The notes below the pieces were generated by a model. That model worked only from the letters and a program-made list of their open reading frames with translations. It was not told the origin of the DNA and ran no database searches. From Pedobacter sp. ASV28 (lineage in GTDB: Bacteria; Bacteroidota; Bacteroidia; Sphingobacteriales; Sphingobacteriaceae), in NCBI RefSeq assembly GCF_016428855.1, contig NZ_JAELTN010000054.1, forward strand, positions 1 to 33,001: 33,001 nucleotides of DNA, written 5' to 3'. The translations under genes were made by a program, and so were the position numbers. Positions 1 to 8,039 of the stretch are shown here, in pieces. How positions within the stretch are numbered: position 1 is the first letter of the stretch; each line of letters starts with the position of its first letter.

Positions 1-83
1 CCCCCCCTCCTCCCCCCCCCCCCCCCACCGACATCTACACTATGGCTCGATCGTCGGCAGCGTCAGATGTGTATAAGAGACAG
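1..83 (+). other. Unremoved Nextera/Illumina i5 adapter at contig start
   Basis: Not biological sequence. A poly-C-rich stretch (1-26) leads into a P5 fragment with one mismatch (25-40), a 10-base index TATGGCTCGA (41-50), the Nextera read-1 tail TCGTCGGCAGCGTC (51-64) and the Tn5 mosaic end AGATGTGTATAAGAGACAG (65-83). Genomic sequence begins at 84. The reading frame of the first gene runs into it and gains a false C-terminal tail ending VSYTHLTLPTIEP. Confidence 0.98.
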
Positions 84-831
84 GGCTAGGAACAACCATG
101 GCGTAGCTTTCTACCCAGTTACTTGTTGTTCCTGTTAGGGCAAAATTGGTCACCGTACCATCGTAACCATTTCCACTTAAATCTGTTAGGCTAGTGCCCG
201 ATTGGTTAAAATCATAATGAGTTACCAAACTTGCAGGTACCGAAACAATACTATTCAGCATTTCACTAATGATTTCCTGTTCGCCTAAAACAGCACTAAA
301 CACTTTCACCTCATCAATGCACCCTTGAAAATAAGTGCTCTCACTAGCGTTTTTACCAATCACTATCTTATGGGTGCTGTTCAATAAAAGCGGGGTGCCA
401 TTAAATGTTCCACTGCCTGTCAAATTACCATTCACATAGATTTTATATCCAGTTGGCCACACTACATAAGCCACATGCAGCCATCTGCCCACGGTATAGT
501 TATAATGGGCATCTGCGGACGTAGTTATAAACGAAGTACCATTCCCAATATCACCGTGTACTTTGTTGCCACCGGTCAATTGCATATCAAAGCCAAATTC
601 TGCCGTTTCTCTGGTACTGAAGATATGCATGGCTTTAGTGGCCTGTTCAGGTTTTACCCAAGCCATTACCGTAAAACTACCCGACACCACTGTGCTTTTT
701 TGCGGCACGGTGACATAGTCGTTAATCCCATCGAAATGAAGGGCGTTACCTTGCGCCTTAACATCCAGATGAAACCATAACATCCATAAAAATAGACTTA
801 TAGCAAGGCAATGATTTTTAAGATAATACAT
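84..831 (-). CDS. Secreted LamG-type (concanavalin A-like) domain protein, 3' end missing
   Basis: A secreted protein with a laminin-G/concanavalin A-like jelly-roll domain, the fold usually used for carbohydrate or protein binding outside the cell. I chose the ATG at 831 over the one at 885 because it starts a clean signal peptide (MYYLKNHCLAIS..., cleavage near VKAQ). After it come typical LamG signatures: ALHFDGINDYVTVP, FTVMAWVKP, WLHVAYVV, YKIYVNG, IDEVKVFSAVL and LVTHYDFNQ. The gene is cut by the sequencing adapter at 83, so its true C-terminus (possibly more domains or a T9SS sorting signal) is absent. A -7-like element lies at 885-892. Its substrate is unknown. Confidence 0.85.
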
Positions 832-884
832 GATTAAGTTTATAGTTTTCGGGCTGTTGTCCAGCCAATTTTGATTTACTAGCA

Positions 885-892
885 CAAAAGTA
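885..892 (-). promoter_or_regulatory. Possible -7 promoter element of the LamG gene
   Basis: The minus strand reads TACTTTTG, matching the Bacteroidota -7 consensus TAnnTTTG, about 53 bases upstream of the chosen ATG at 831. No clear TTG lies at the -33 spacing, so it may depend on an activator. The palindrome at 928-963 sits just upstream. Confidence 0.4.
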
Positions 893-927
893 AGCGCAAT
901 GCACTTTGTCCTGTAATTTTAAAGCAC

Positions 928-963
928 AAACTTTGTCCAGTTTTATAAAACTGGACAAAGTTT
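928..963. repeat. 36-bp perfect palindrome between the regulator and the LamG gene
   Basis: A perfect inverted repeat with arms AAACTTTGTCCAGTTTTA and its complement. The core ACTTTGTCC occurs at 930-938, inverted at 953-961, and a third time in direct orientation at 903-911. It lies 20 bases past the stop of the Crp/AraC regulator and upstream of the LamG promoter-like element. It could end transcription of the regulator, but no strong T-run follows on the minus strand, so an operator is equally plausible. Confidence 0.75.
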
Positions 964-982
964 ACCAAACCACGAAATCAGG

Positions 983-1939
983 CTATAGAGAGTTGCGGTA
1001 TTCGACTGGATTTAAGCCTACTATTTTTTTAAAGGCATTGTAAAATGCACTACGTGAAGCAAATCCCGAGTGTTTTGCCAAAGCTTCTATAGTAAAGTAC
1101 CGTATCGTATCAACATCTGCCATTTGCTGTTGTATGCTTTTGATACGCTGCTTATTCACAAAATCAGTGAAAGTTAGCTTATACACATTGTTGAATATGG
1201 CAGATAACTTATGGGTACTAATTGCCAAGCTATTGGCCACCTTTTCTAGGCTAAGGTCTGCTGTTTTAAAAGCTTGCTGCGTTATGATGTAATCTTCAAT
1301 TTTTGCACAACACTCTTCAGTTTCCCTGTCTTTTTGTAAAGAAAGCTGATGTTGTTTCTGCACGCGCAACAAGGTCTGTAATTTCATATCTAACATCGAT
1401 GCCACCAAATGCAATGGCAAGCGTTCAATATATCCAGGCTTGGTGTTTACAAAATACAGATAGCGCTCTTTGGCATTGCCAACCCGTATAATATGGGTAC
1501 GTTCCTGTGCATCTCGATAATACTTTTCTACCATAACCCTAAACAGGAAGTTCATATCAAAATACTGCATGAACAGTTCTTGCAGATCTTTGTTATGCAT
1601 GGCGATCAATTCTGCATCTTCTACTGCAATAATAGATTCTTGAGAGGGCGCTATACCATGCAGGCCAGAAATAGAGCTTACAAATTCGTTATCTATGGAA
1701 ATATAAGTAACGATTTCCTTTTTTTGATGGGTGGTTTGCCCCATCATAGCACCTCTTTTAATGAAATACATATACTGGCAGCACTCGCCTTCGGCCAAAA
1801 GCACTTCCCCTTTTTTTACTTTAAGGCTTACGGTTTTTTCTAAGAATGCTTCTTTTAACTTCCCGCTAATTGGATAAATGGCTCCTAGAATTCCTAAAAT
1901 ATAATTGATGTCTTTTGTAGCTGCTTTATTATAGCGCAT
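983..1939 (-). CDS. Crp-type cNMP-binding sensor fused to AraC-type DNA-binding domain
   Basis: A 318-residue transcription regulator. Residues about 25-140 look like a Crp/Fnr cyclic-nucleotide-type sensor barrel (KKGEVLLAEGECCQYMYFIKRG, then a long helix). Residues about 157-195 (AKERYLYFVNTKPGYIERLP, HLVASMLDMKLQTLLRVQKQ) resemble the Crp/Fnr winged-helix segment of Bacteroidota. Residues about 215-316 form a second, AraC-type two-helix-turn-helix domain ending GFASRSAFYNAFKKIVGLNPVEYR. Two DNA-binding modules in one chain is unusual; the Crp one may be vestigial. The ligand is unknown. It is divergent from the T9SS protein gene at 2141 and co-directional with the LamG gene, so either could be a target. 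A TATATTTG element at 1965-1972 is a likely promoter. Confidence 0.85.
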   Translation of the reverse strand: MRYNKAATKDINYILGILGAIYPISGKLKEAFLEKTVSLKVKKGEVLLAEGECCQYMYFIKRGAMMGQTTHQKKEIVTYISIDNEFVSSISGLHGIAPSQESIIAVEDAELIAMHNKDLQELFMQYFDMNFLFRVMVEKYYRDAQERTHIIRVGNAKERYLYFVNTKPGYIERLPLHLVASMLDMKLQTLLRVQKQHQLSLQKDRETEECCAKIEDYIITQQAFKTADLSLEKVANSLAISTHKLSAIFNNVYKLTFTDFVNKQRIKSIQQQMADVDTIRYFTIEALAKHSGFASRSAFYNAFKKIVGLNPVEYRNSL

Positions 1940-1964
1940 TATTGTTTAGATGAAAAAGGAGTAA

Positions 1965-1972
1965 CAAATATA
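1965..1972 (-). promoter_or_regulatory. Likely -7 promoter element of the Crp/AraC regulator gene
   Basis: The minus strand reads TATATTTG, a full match to TAnnTTTG, 25 bases before the ATG at 1939. No TTG is seen at the usual -33 distance. Confidence 0.5.
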
Positions 1973-2072
1973 ACACTTTACACAGACTTAACCATAACCC
2001 TCTCATTTTAAACAAGAACACATTAAATCATACATAAGAAACCTATAGCGATTGAATATAAAATCGTTGAAA

Positions 2073-2097
2073 TATCAAAAAAAATATTTTTTTGATA
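2073..2097. repeat. A/T-rich hairpin upstream of the T9SS protein gene
   Basis: Arms TATCAAAAAAA (2073-2083) and TTTTTTTGATA (2087-2097) form an 11-bp perfect inverted repeat with a 3-base loop, 43 bases before the start at 2141. It lies in the divergent region next to the Crp/AraC regulator. It could be an operator, or simply A/T-rich upstream DNA. Confidence 0.5.
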
Positions 2098-2140
2098 GAT
2101 TTAAATGTTTTTTAAACTCATCTTTTTTTTTTAACGCACT

Positions 2141-3459
2141 ATGTCAAATTACAAACGCGCCTTTATTCCCTATTTTAAACATTTTTCTTTGTTGCTAATC
2201 TTATGCAATCTAACTATCAATGCATTAGCTCAAAATTATTATCATAATGGGGGATTATCTACCGGCAATTTAACCAGTAATGGCTCCACAACTGCTCCCA
2301 GTGGTTATACTTGGAGCGAACTACAATCTGTAAGCGGGATCACCAACATCAACCTAGGTTATGGGGCCATTTATAACAATGCAGGAACAACCAATTTGAG
2401 AATAGCAGACGACTTTACCATACCTACCGGTCAGCAACTACAAATTAGCCGGATAGATTTTTATTGCTACCAAACTTCTTACGCAGGAACTACCCCTCCC
2501 GTAGATGCCCTACGTATCGAAATATGGGATGGCAACCCCTCATCGCCCACCTCCACCAAAATAGCTGGAGATATGACCACCAACCGCTATAATGCCAGTA
2601 ATAGTGGCGATGCAAAGATGTACAGGATTGCAACCAATACCCCTAGTACCACCAGAAAAATATGGAGAATAAGTGGAGTATCTCTACTACATTAACTGCC
2701 GGCACCTATTGGGTGATCTTTCAGATGCACGCTACAAATGATGCCTCTATATTTATGCCTACAGTTACCCCAAAAGGTGCAATTACAGTAGCTAATAGCA
2801 ATGCCATACAGTATAGCGGCTCGGCATGGAGCACAATAATGGACCCTAGTAGCAATCAGAATGTCGCAATGCCCTTTACGATCAATTATCATAATTATGT
2901 TACCCTTCCTGTGACCTTTGCCGATTTTCAGGTAAAAAAGCAAAGCGATGTAGCGAAACTCACTTGGCAAACCTATTCCGAAGAGCATAACAAAGAGTTT
3001 ATCATCAGCAGATCTGCCAATGGCAAGGATTTTGCGGAAATTACCCGTCAAACAGGAGCCGGAAACAGTAAAGCTACCCAGCAATATGCCTACATAGATG
3101 CTAAACCTATCTCAGGGACAAGCTACTACAAACTAGAGCAGATAGATTTTGATGGCCAGCGTACAACATTAAAAATTGCACCTTTTCAATTCAACCTCAA
3201 TGCAAGTCTCAAAGTATCAACTTTTCCAAACCCCAGCAAAGGAGGAATAAACCTACTGACGAATATATCGGCAGCTGAACTTACTTTAACCATTACCAAC
3301 ATACAAGGTATAAAAGTTCATCAAGAAAACATCAGGTTGGCTAATGATGTAAAAGAATACCCTTTGCAACTTAAAAATAAATTACAACCGGGAATTTATA
3401 CAATTACCATCAAGGCTAATGATGGCAGTGTCTATACCCTAAAACAAATCATAGTTTGA
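2141..3459 (+). pseudogene. T9SS-exported protein with C-terminal sorting domain, frameshifted
   Basis: One gene split over two frames: an N-terminal part 2141-2695 (signal peptide ending NALAQ, then a beta-rich domain) and a C-terminal part open from 2647 to 3459. The first frame runs ...TRKIWRIS then falls out of register; the second picks up ...SISTTLTAGTYWVIFQ, so the two join naturally if one base is restored near 2675. The last 80 or so residues (FPNPSKGG... to YTLKQIIV) are a type A Por/T9SS C-terminal sorting domain, so the intact protein would cross the outer membrane by the type IX system. The domain before it (LPVTFADFQVKKQSDVAKLTW...) is the usual adhesin-like spacer of such cargo. 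The break may be a true mutation or an assembly error; no slippery heptamer is visible. Function unknown. Confidence 0.85.
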
Positions 3460-3750
3460 TTACAAAAAGGGATCTTGCAACAAGCTCCGCCTGTCGCACT
3501 TTTCCTATAAGTCTGCACTCGCTAAGCTAGCTTGCGGACTTTTCGTACAATCAGAGCAATTAGTCCTTAACCTGTCATTAACATGAGCCATAACCACAAC
3601 CTTTGTAAATAAACCTTGGCGAGTGGTTATGGCCAAAGCGACGCAAAGCCATTTGAACGAAGCAAAGGGCCGTATTTACCTAAAGGTGATGCACCTTAAT
3701 TTTCCCATACATTAAATAATAATTTACACATGTTGTACGGTATGCTAAAA
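3460..3750. other. Intergenic region with three hairpins, no gene seen
   Basis: There is no plausible coding frame. Three inverted repeats stand out: 3509-3541 (AAGTCTGCA / TGCGGACTT, one mismatch, followed by TTCG), 3587-3633 (an 11-bp perfect stem GCCATAACCAC / GTGGTTATGGC) and 3683-3697 (AAGGTG-ATG-CACCTT followed by AATTTT). The first or third could end transcription of the T9SS gene. The middle one has the look of a dispersed intergenic repeat. Confidence 0.6.
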
Positions 3751-3781
3751 TTTGCATAGCACAAAAAAATAGGTAGCTTTG
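3751..3781 (+). promoter_or_regulatory. fabV promoter
   Basis: TTTG at 3751-3754, a 19-base spacer, then TAGCTTTG at 3774-3781. Both boxes match the Bacteroidota sigma-A consensus. Transcription would start near 3786, giving a leader of about 40 bases before the ATG at 3825. Confidence 0.75.
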
Positions 3782-3824
3782 ACGAAGGATTGCCAAGAAT
3801 TTGGCCTTACACAAGAATAAAATT

Positions 3825-5027
3825 ATGATTATTGAACCTAGAATGCGTGGTTTTATCTGTTTAACAGCTCATCCAGATGGTGCTGCTCAGAACGTGAAAA
3901 ACCAAATTGAATATGTAAAATCTAAAGGAGCTGTTAATGGCCCTAAAAAAGTACTGGTCATTGGAGCTTCAACCGGCTTTGGCTTAGCCTCCAGAATAAC
4001 TGCTGCCTATGCCTCTGGTGCTTCCACTATTGGCGTATATTTCGAAAAAGAACCGAAAGAAGGTAAAACAGCCTCTCCAGGCTGGTATAATACCGCAGCT
4101 TTTGAAAAACAAGCTCAAGCAGACGGCCTGTATGCAAAAAGCATTAACGGCGATGCGTTTTCTAACGAAGTAAAGCAACAAACGATCGATTTAATTAAGG
4201 CTGATTTAGGTCAGATTGACTTGATTATTTATAGTTTAGCTTCTCCCGTAAGAACCAACCCGAAAACAGGCGTTACGCATCGTTCTACTTTAAAGCCAAT
4301 TGGCGGTACCTTTAGTGATAAAACCGTAGATTTTCACACAGGTATTGTTTCTACGGTAAGCATTGAACCTGCTAACGAAGAAGAAATTGAAAATACCATT
4401 GCCGTAATGGGCGGTGAGGATTGGGAAATGTGGATTGACGATTTAAAAGCTGCTGGTGTATTGGCCAATGGCTTTAACACTGTTGCCTATTCGTACATTG
4501 GCCCTGCGGTAACCGAAGCTGTTTACCGTAAAGGAACCATTGGTAAAGCGAAAGATCATTTGGAAGCTACTGCATTTACCATTACCGATAAACTGGCAGA
4601 TCTTAACGGAAAAGCTTATGTTTCAGTAAATAAAGCATTGGTTACGCAAGCCAGCTCGGCTATTCCAGTAATTCCTTTATATATTTCTTTCTTGTACAAA
4701 ACCATGAAAGAAAAAGGCCTACACGAAGGTTGTATCGAGCAAATTCAACGTTTATTTAGCGAAAGATTATACACTGGCAGCGATGTACCTGTAGACGAAA
4801 AAGGCCGTATCAGGATTGACGATTGGGAAATGCGTGACGATGTACAAGCGGCAGTTGCCGAACTTTGGAAAACTGCAGATACCGATACTTTACCTCAAAC
4901 TGGCGACTTAGCCGGCTACAAGCATGATTTCTTAAACCTTTTTGGTTTTGATGTGGCTGGTGTAGACTACCAAGCTGATGCTAATGAAATGGTAGAAATA
5001 CCTGGATTGCAACAGCCTCAGGCATAA
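3825..5027 (+). CDS. fabV: Enoyl-ACP reductase FabV (NADH-dependent)
   Basis: Catalyses the last step of each fatty-acid elongation cycle, reducing trans-2-enoyl-ACP with NADH in the cytoplasm. The 400-residue protein starts MIIEPRMRGFICLTAHP, the usual FabV N-terminus; a longer frame from a TTG at 3801 lacks family support. VLVIGASTGFGLASRI (residues 43-58) is the nucleotide-binding glycine-rich loop. The FabV active-site signature Tyr-X8-Lys is seen at Tyr234 and Lys243 (YRKGTIGKAK). Length and motifs are complete. FabV enzymes are known to be poorly inhibited by triclosan compared with FabI. The gene stands alone behind its own promoter and faces the SulP gene across an inverted repeat. 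Confidence 0.97.
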   Translation: MIIEPRMRGFICLTAHPDGAAQNVKNQIEYVKSKGAVNGPKKVLVIGASTGFGLASRITAAYASGASTIGVYFEKEPKEGKTASPGWYNTAAFEKQAQADGLYAKSINGDAFSNEVKQQTIDLIKADLGQIDLIIYSLASPVRTNPKTGVTHRSTLKPIGGTFSDKTVDFHTGIVSTVSIEPANEEEIENTIAVMGGEDWEMWIDDLKAAGVLANGFNTVAYSYIGPAVTEAVYRKGTIGKAKDHLEATAFTITDKLADLNGKAYVSVNKALVTQASSAIPVIPLYISFLYKTMKEKGLHEGCIEQIQRLFSERLYTGSDVPVDEKGRIRIDDWEMRDDVQAAVAELWKTADTDTLPQTGDLAGYKHDFLNLFGFDVAGVDYQADANEMVEIPGLQQPQA

Positions 5028-5036
5028 AAAAATTAT

Positions 5037-5116
5037 CCGTCATTTCGACCAACGGGAGAAATCTGTTAGATAGAACTTACAGATTTTTCCTCGTTGTATA
5101 TCGTTCGAAATGACGG
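5037..5116. repeat. 80-bp inverted repeat (REP-like) between convergent genes
   Basis: The outer arms CCGTCATTTCGA (5037-5048) and TCGAAATGACGG (5105-5116) are perfect complements, and the inner arms ATCTGT (5061-5066) and ACAGAT (5079-5084) extend the foldback. This resembles the dispersed CGTCATTTCGA...TCGAAATGACG foldback elements common in Pedobacter and related genomes. Sitting between the convergent fabV and SulP genes, it can also act as a two-way terminator. Confidence 0.8.
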
Positions 5117-5117
5117 T

Positions 5118-6641
5118 TTATTTATCCGCCACTTTATAAGTAGGATCATCTATATTCACCTCTATTACATCTGCTGCGTTCCTGAGCAGCAGCCTGCTGT
5201 CGGCACTCAAGTGCTTTAAGGTTACTATTTTATTTAATTTTTTATAGCGATCTGTAATTTTATGCACTGCATCAATTGCACTCATATCACTGATACGGCT
5301 TTCCTTAAAATCAATAACAACCTGGTGAGGATCTTGCTGAACCTCAAATTTCTCTAAGAAAACAGTGGTCGAACCAAAAAACAAGGGACCATAAATTTCG
5401 TAATGTTTTATACCATTTTCGTCAATGTACTTTTTGGCCCTAATGCGTTTGGCACTTTCCCATGCAAAAACCAATGCAGACATGATTACCCCTATTAAAA
5501 CAGCGAGTGCCAGGTTGTGAAAAAACACGGTAACTGCAGCCACTACAACACCAATAAAAATATCGGAACGTGGCATCTTATTGATGATCCGGAAGCTGCT
5601 CCATTCAAATGTACCTATGGCCACCATCATCATTACACCAACCAGTGCGGCCATCGGCAATTTTCCAATGACCGGTGCTCCAACCAATATGATCAACAAA
5701 ATGGCGAATGCAGCAATAATGGCCGACAAGCGAGCTCGAGCTCCAGAAGAAAGATTAACCAATGTTTGCGCTATCATTGGACAACCACCCATGCCAAAGA
5801 AGAAACCGTTCAATATATTGGCCGTACCTTGGGCTACACATTCTCTATTTCCATTGCCTTTATTTCCCACCATTTCATCAACCAGGTTCAGTGTCAACAA
5901 TCCTTCGGTTAATCCCACCATAGCCATGATCAGACCATAAGGCAGCACAATTTGTAAGGTTTCGAGATTAAAAGGAATATTTGGGATATGGAAAGGAGGA
6001 AAACCACCAGCAACCGAGGCAATATCGTTCACCGTTTTAGTTTGAATGCCAAAGATGAGTACTACCGCAAAAACAACCAAGATGGCGACTAATGATGCTG
6101 GCACAGCTTTGGTAAGCTTAGGCCAAACCCATACCATTAACATGGTAAGCGCAACCAAACCTAACATAGTGTAGAGGGCCGTTCCACTTAGCCAGCCCCC
6201 AGTTCCCCCTACCTTAAACTGGCTAATCTGCGACATAAAAATCACAATGGCTAATCCATTTACAAAACCATACATCACCGATTGTGGCACCAACCTAATA
6301 AATTTACCCAGCTTAAATAAACCTACCACAATTTGTATGATACCTGCCACAGCTACAGCAGCAAATACATACTCTAGACCATGTAGCTTCATCAGGGCTA
6401 TTAAGGTAATTACGGTAGCTCCAGCTCCACCCGATACCAAGCCTGGCCTCCCGCCTAAAACAGCAGTTACCAGACCCATAATGAAAGCAGCATATAAACC
6501 AGTTAATGGAGGGAAACCTGCAAGTATGGCAAAAGACAATGACTCAGGGATCATGGTCATGGCCACAGTTAAACCCGCCAATATTTCCGTTTTGTAATTA
6601 ATCTTTTGCGTAAAATCAAAAAGTTTTGGATATCGTACCAT
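5118..6641 (-). CDS. SulP family anion transporter with STAS domain
   Basis: A 507-residue inner-membrane transporter of the SulP/SLC26 family, which moves sulfate, bicarbonate or other anions. The N-terminal 390 residues are a run of hydrophobic helices with typical SulP sequences (IPESLSFAILAGFPPLTGLYAAF, FGMGGCPMIAQTLVNLSSGARARLSAI). The C-terminal part (about 410-500) is a cytoplasmic STAS domain (YEIYGPLFFGSTTVFLEKF, VVIDFKESRISDMSAIDAV). The substrate cannot be read from the sequence. It is divergent from the pirin gene and convergent with fabV, and probably a single-gene unit. A TATTTTTG element lies 18 bases upstream of the ATG. Confidence 0.93.
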   Translation of the reverse strand: MVRYPKLFDFTQKINYKTEILAGLTVAMTMIPESLSFAILAGFPPLTGLYAAFIMGLVTAVLGGRPGLVSGGAGATVITLIALMKLHGLEYVFAAVAVAGIIQIVVGLFKLGKFIRLVPQSVMYGFVNGLAIVIFMSQISQFKVGGTGGWLSGTALYTMLGLVALTMLMVWVWPKLTKAVPASLVAILVVFAVVLIFGIQTKTVNDIASVAGGFPPFHIPNIPFNLETLQIVLPYGLIMAMVGLTEGLLTLNLVDEMVGNKGNGNRECVAQGTANILNGFFFGMGGCPMIAQTLVNLSSGARARLSAIIAAFAILLIILVGAPVIGKLPMAALVGVMMMVAIGTFEWSSFRIINKMPRSDIFIGVVVAAVTVFFHNLALAVLIGVIMSALVFAWESAKRIRAKKYIDENGIKHYEIYGPLFFGSTTVFLEKFEVQQDPHQVVIDFKESRISDMSAIDAVHKITDRYKKLNKIVTLKHLSADSRLLLRNAADVIEVNIDDPTYKVADK

Positions 6642-6658
6642 ATGGTGTTTTAGGTTTA

Positions 6659-6666
6659 CAAAAATA
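6659..6666 (-). promoter_or_regulatory. Possible -7 element of the SulP gene
   Basis: The minus strand reads TATTTTTG (TAnnTTTG), 17 bases before the ATG at 6641. No convincing -33 TTG was found. Confidence 0.35.
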
Positions 6667-6733
6667 CATTAAAAGCTGAGATACGATGCGGTACGATTGC
6701 ACAGAAATGATTATCTTTATTTAAAAAACCAAT

Positions 6734-7621
6734 ATGTCCAACATCCAGCTCATCATAGAAGAAAGACCTAGCGATATCGGCAACTTTCTAGTAGGTAGAT
6801 TGCTTCCTTTTAGAGAAAAAAGGTTAGTCGGGCCCTTTTGTTTTATCGATCACATGGGGCCAACAGCACTAAGTGATCATGAAAATTTTGACATTCCACC
6901 ACATCCGCATATTGGCTTATCTACTTTGACCTACCTTTTTGAAGGCAGCATTATGCATCGCGACGGATTAGGTACCGAAATAGAGATAAAACCTGGGCAG
7001 GTGAACTGGATGACAGCTGGAAAGGGTATTGCCCACTCGGAAAGGACCCCAGAATACTTGAGGCATAGCGATAAATTTTTACATGGGCTTCAAATTTGGG
7101 TAGCCCTACCCAAGCATTTGGAGCAAATGGCCCCAGAGTTTTTTCATGCAGATGCTACAGATCTCCCCACATGGCAGGAAGATGGTGTAGATTTTAAGTT
7201 AATTGCAGGTGAAGCTTTTGGCAGGAAATCACCAATACCGGTTTATAGTCCACTCTATCTTATTGAGATTAAAAATACCGAAGAAAAAACACTTAAAATT
7301 GGCGATTCGCTTTTTGGTGAAAGTGGCTTGTACATTTTAGATGGCGGCGTAAGTAGCGAAGGCAATACTTTTGGTCCAAAAAACTTTCTGGTAGCTAAAG
7401 ACAGTAAGCTTTGTGAATTCACCTTAGCCCCGAACAGTACCATTTATATTTTTGGCGGCGAAGCTTTCCCGGAAGAACGTTTTATCTATTGGAATTTTGT
7501 AGCCAGCAACAGGGAATTAATTGAAGATGCGAAGACCAAATGGCTAAACCAAGAGTTTGACAAAGTACCTGGAGAGACTGATTTTGTGCCATTGCCACCG
7601 CAGACCAGGAATTTGAAGTAG
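6734..7621 (+). CDS. Pirin family bicupin protein
   Basis: A 295-residue pirin, a double-cupin metal protein. The metal-binding set of the family is present: His57 and His59 in PPHPHIGLST, His101 and Glu103 in GKGIAHSERTPE. Some bacterial pirins act as quercetin dioxygenases and others affect metabolism by protein contact; the sequence alone does not say which applies here. Length is normal and both cupin halves are intact. A small membrane-protein gene follows after 13 bases and is probably co-transcribed. The SulP gene lies divergently upstream. Confidence 0.93.
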   Translation: MSNIQLIIEERPSDIGNFLVGRLLPFREKRLVGPFCFIDHMGPTALSDHENFDIPPHPHIGLSTLTYLFEGSIMHRDGLGTEIEIKPGQVNWMTAGKGIAHSERTPEYLRHSDKFLHGLQIWVALPKHLEQMAPEFFHADATDLPTWQEDGVDFKLIAGEAFGRKSPIPVYSPLYLIEIKNTEEKTLKIGDSLFGESGLYILDGGVSSEGNTFGPKNFLVAKDSKLCEFTLAPNSTIYIFGGEAFPEERFIYWNFVASNRELIEDAKTKWLNQEFDKVPGETDFVPLPPQTRNLK

Positions 7622-7634
7622 CTCCAAATATAAT

Positions 7635-8021
7635 ATGACAACTAAAGATATTATAATTGCTTTTTTAATCCACCTTGTAATACCGCTAATAGGATTGCTT
7701 TACTTCCTAAAGATTAGCATCCAGATGAAGAAAGAGAAAATAGTAGCTGTCCCATTAATATCTCTTTTTATAATTTTTGCAACTTACGGTAGTCTTCTAC
7801 TTATAATGCTAATCAGCGTTTTTTGGAGATGGTCAGGAATGGCATCACTGGGTATGTTGTACTTGATACTGGGAGCACCAATATTGATGGGGCTAATAGC
7901 ATTTCGTTATCAGAAGAAAAAAGGGATTTCTAAATATCACAATTGGACATTCATTTCTAGTGCTTGCTATTTTGTAATTGCTCCAATTATATTTCTATTA
8001 GCAATCCTAAGAGACTTGTAA
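7635..8021 (+). CDS. Small integral membrane protein, function unknown
   Basis: A 128-residue, very hydrophobic protein with about four predicted membrane segments: roughly residues 8-27, 38-62, 68-90 and 105-126, with a basic RYQKKK stretch between the third and fourth. I recognise no family. It follows the pirin gene by 13 bases on the same strand, suggesting a shared message, and ends 18 bases before the convergent reductase gene. It has no cysteine pair or obvious catalytic motif. Confidence 0.7.
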   Translation: MTTKDIIIAFLIHLVIPLIGLLYFLKISIQMKKEKIVAVPLISLFIIFATYGSLLLIMLISVFWRWSGMASLGMLYLILGAPILMGLIAFRYQKKKGISKYHNWTFISSACYFVIAPIIFLLAILRDL

Positions 8022-8039
8022 AAATTCTCAACTCCAAAA

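Noticed and set aside
40..83. C-terminal VSYTHLTLPTIEP of the LamG protein
   Set aside because: Adapter translation; the true protein end is missing.
2656..2662. Programmed -1 frameshift in the T9SS gene
   Set aside because: The only A-rich site (GAAAAATA) does not form a standard X-XXY-YYZ heptamer in the right frame, and the protein joins best near 2675, so plain loss of a base is simpler.
5517..5940. Plus-strand frames opposite the SulP gene
   Set aside because: Shadow frames of a well-supported membrane transporter; compositions are unnatural.
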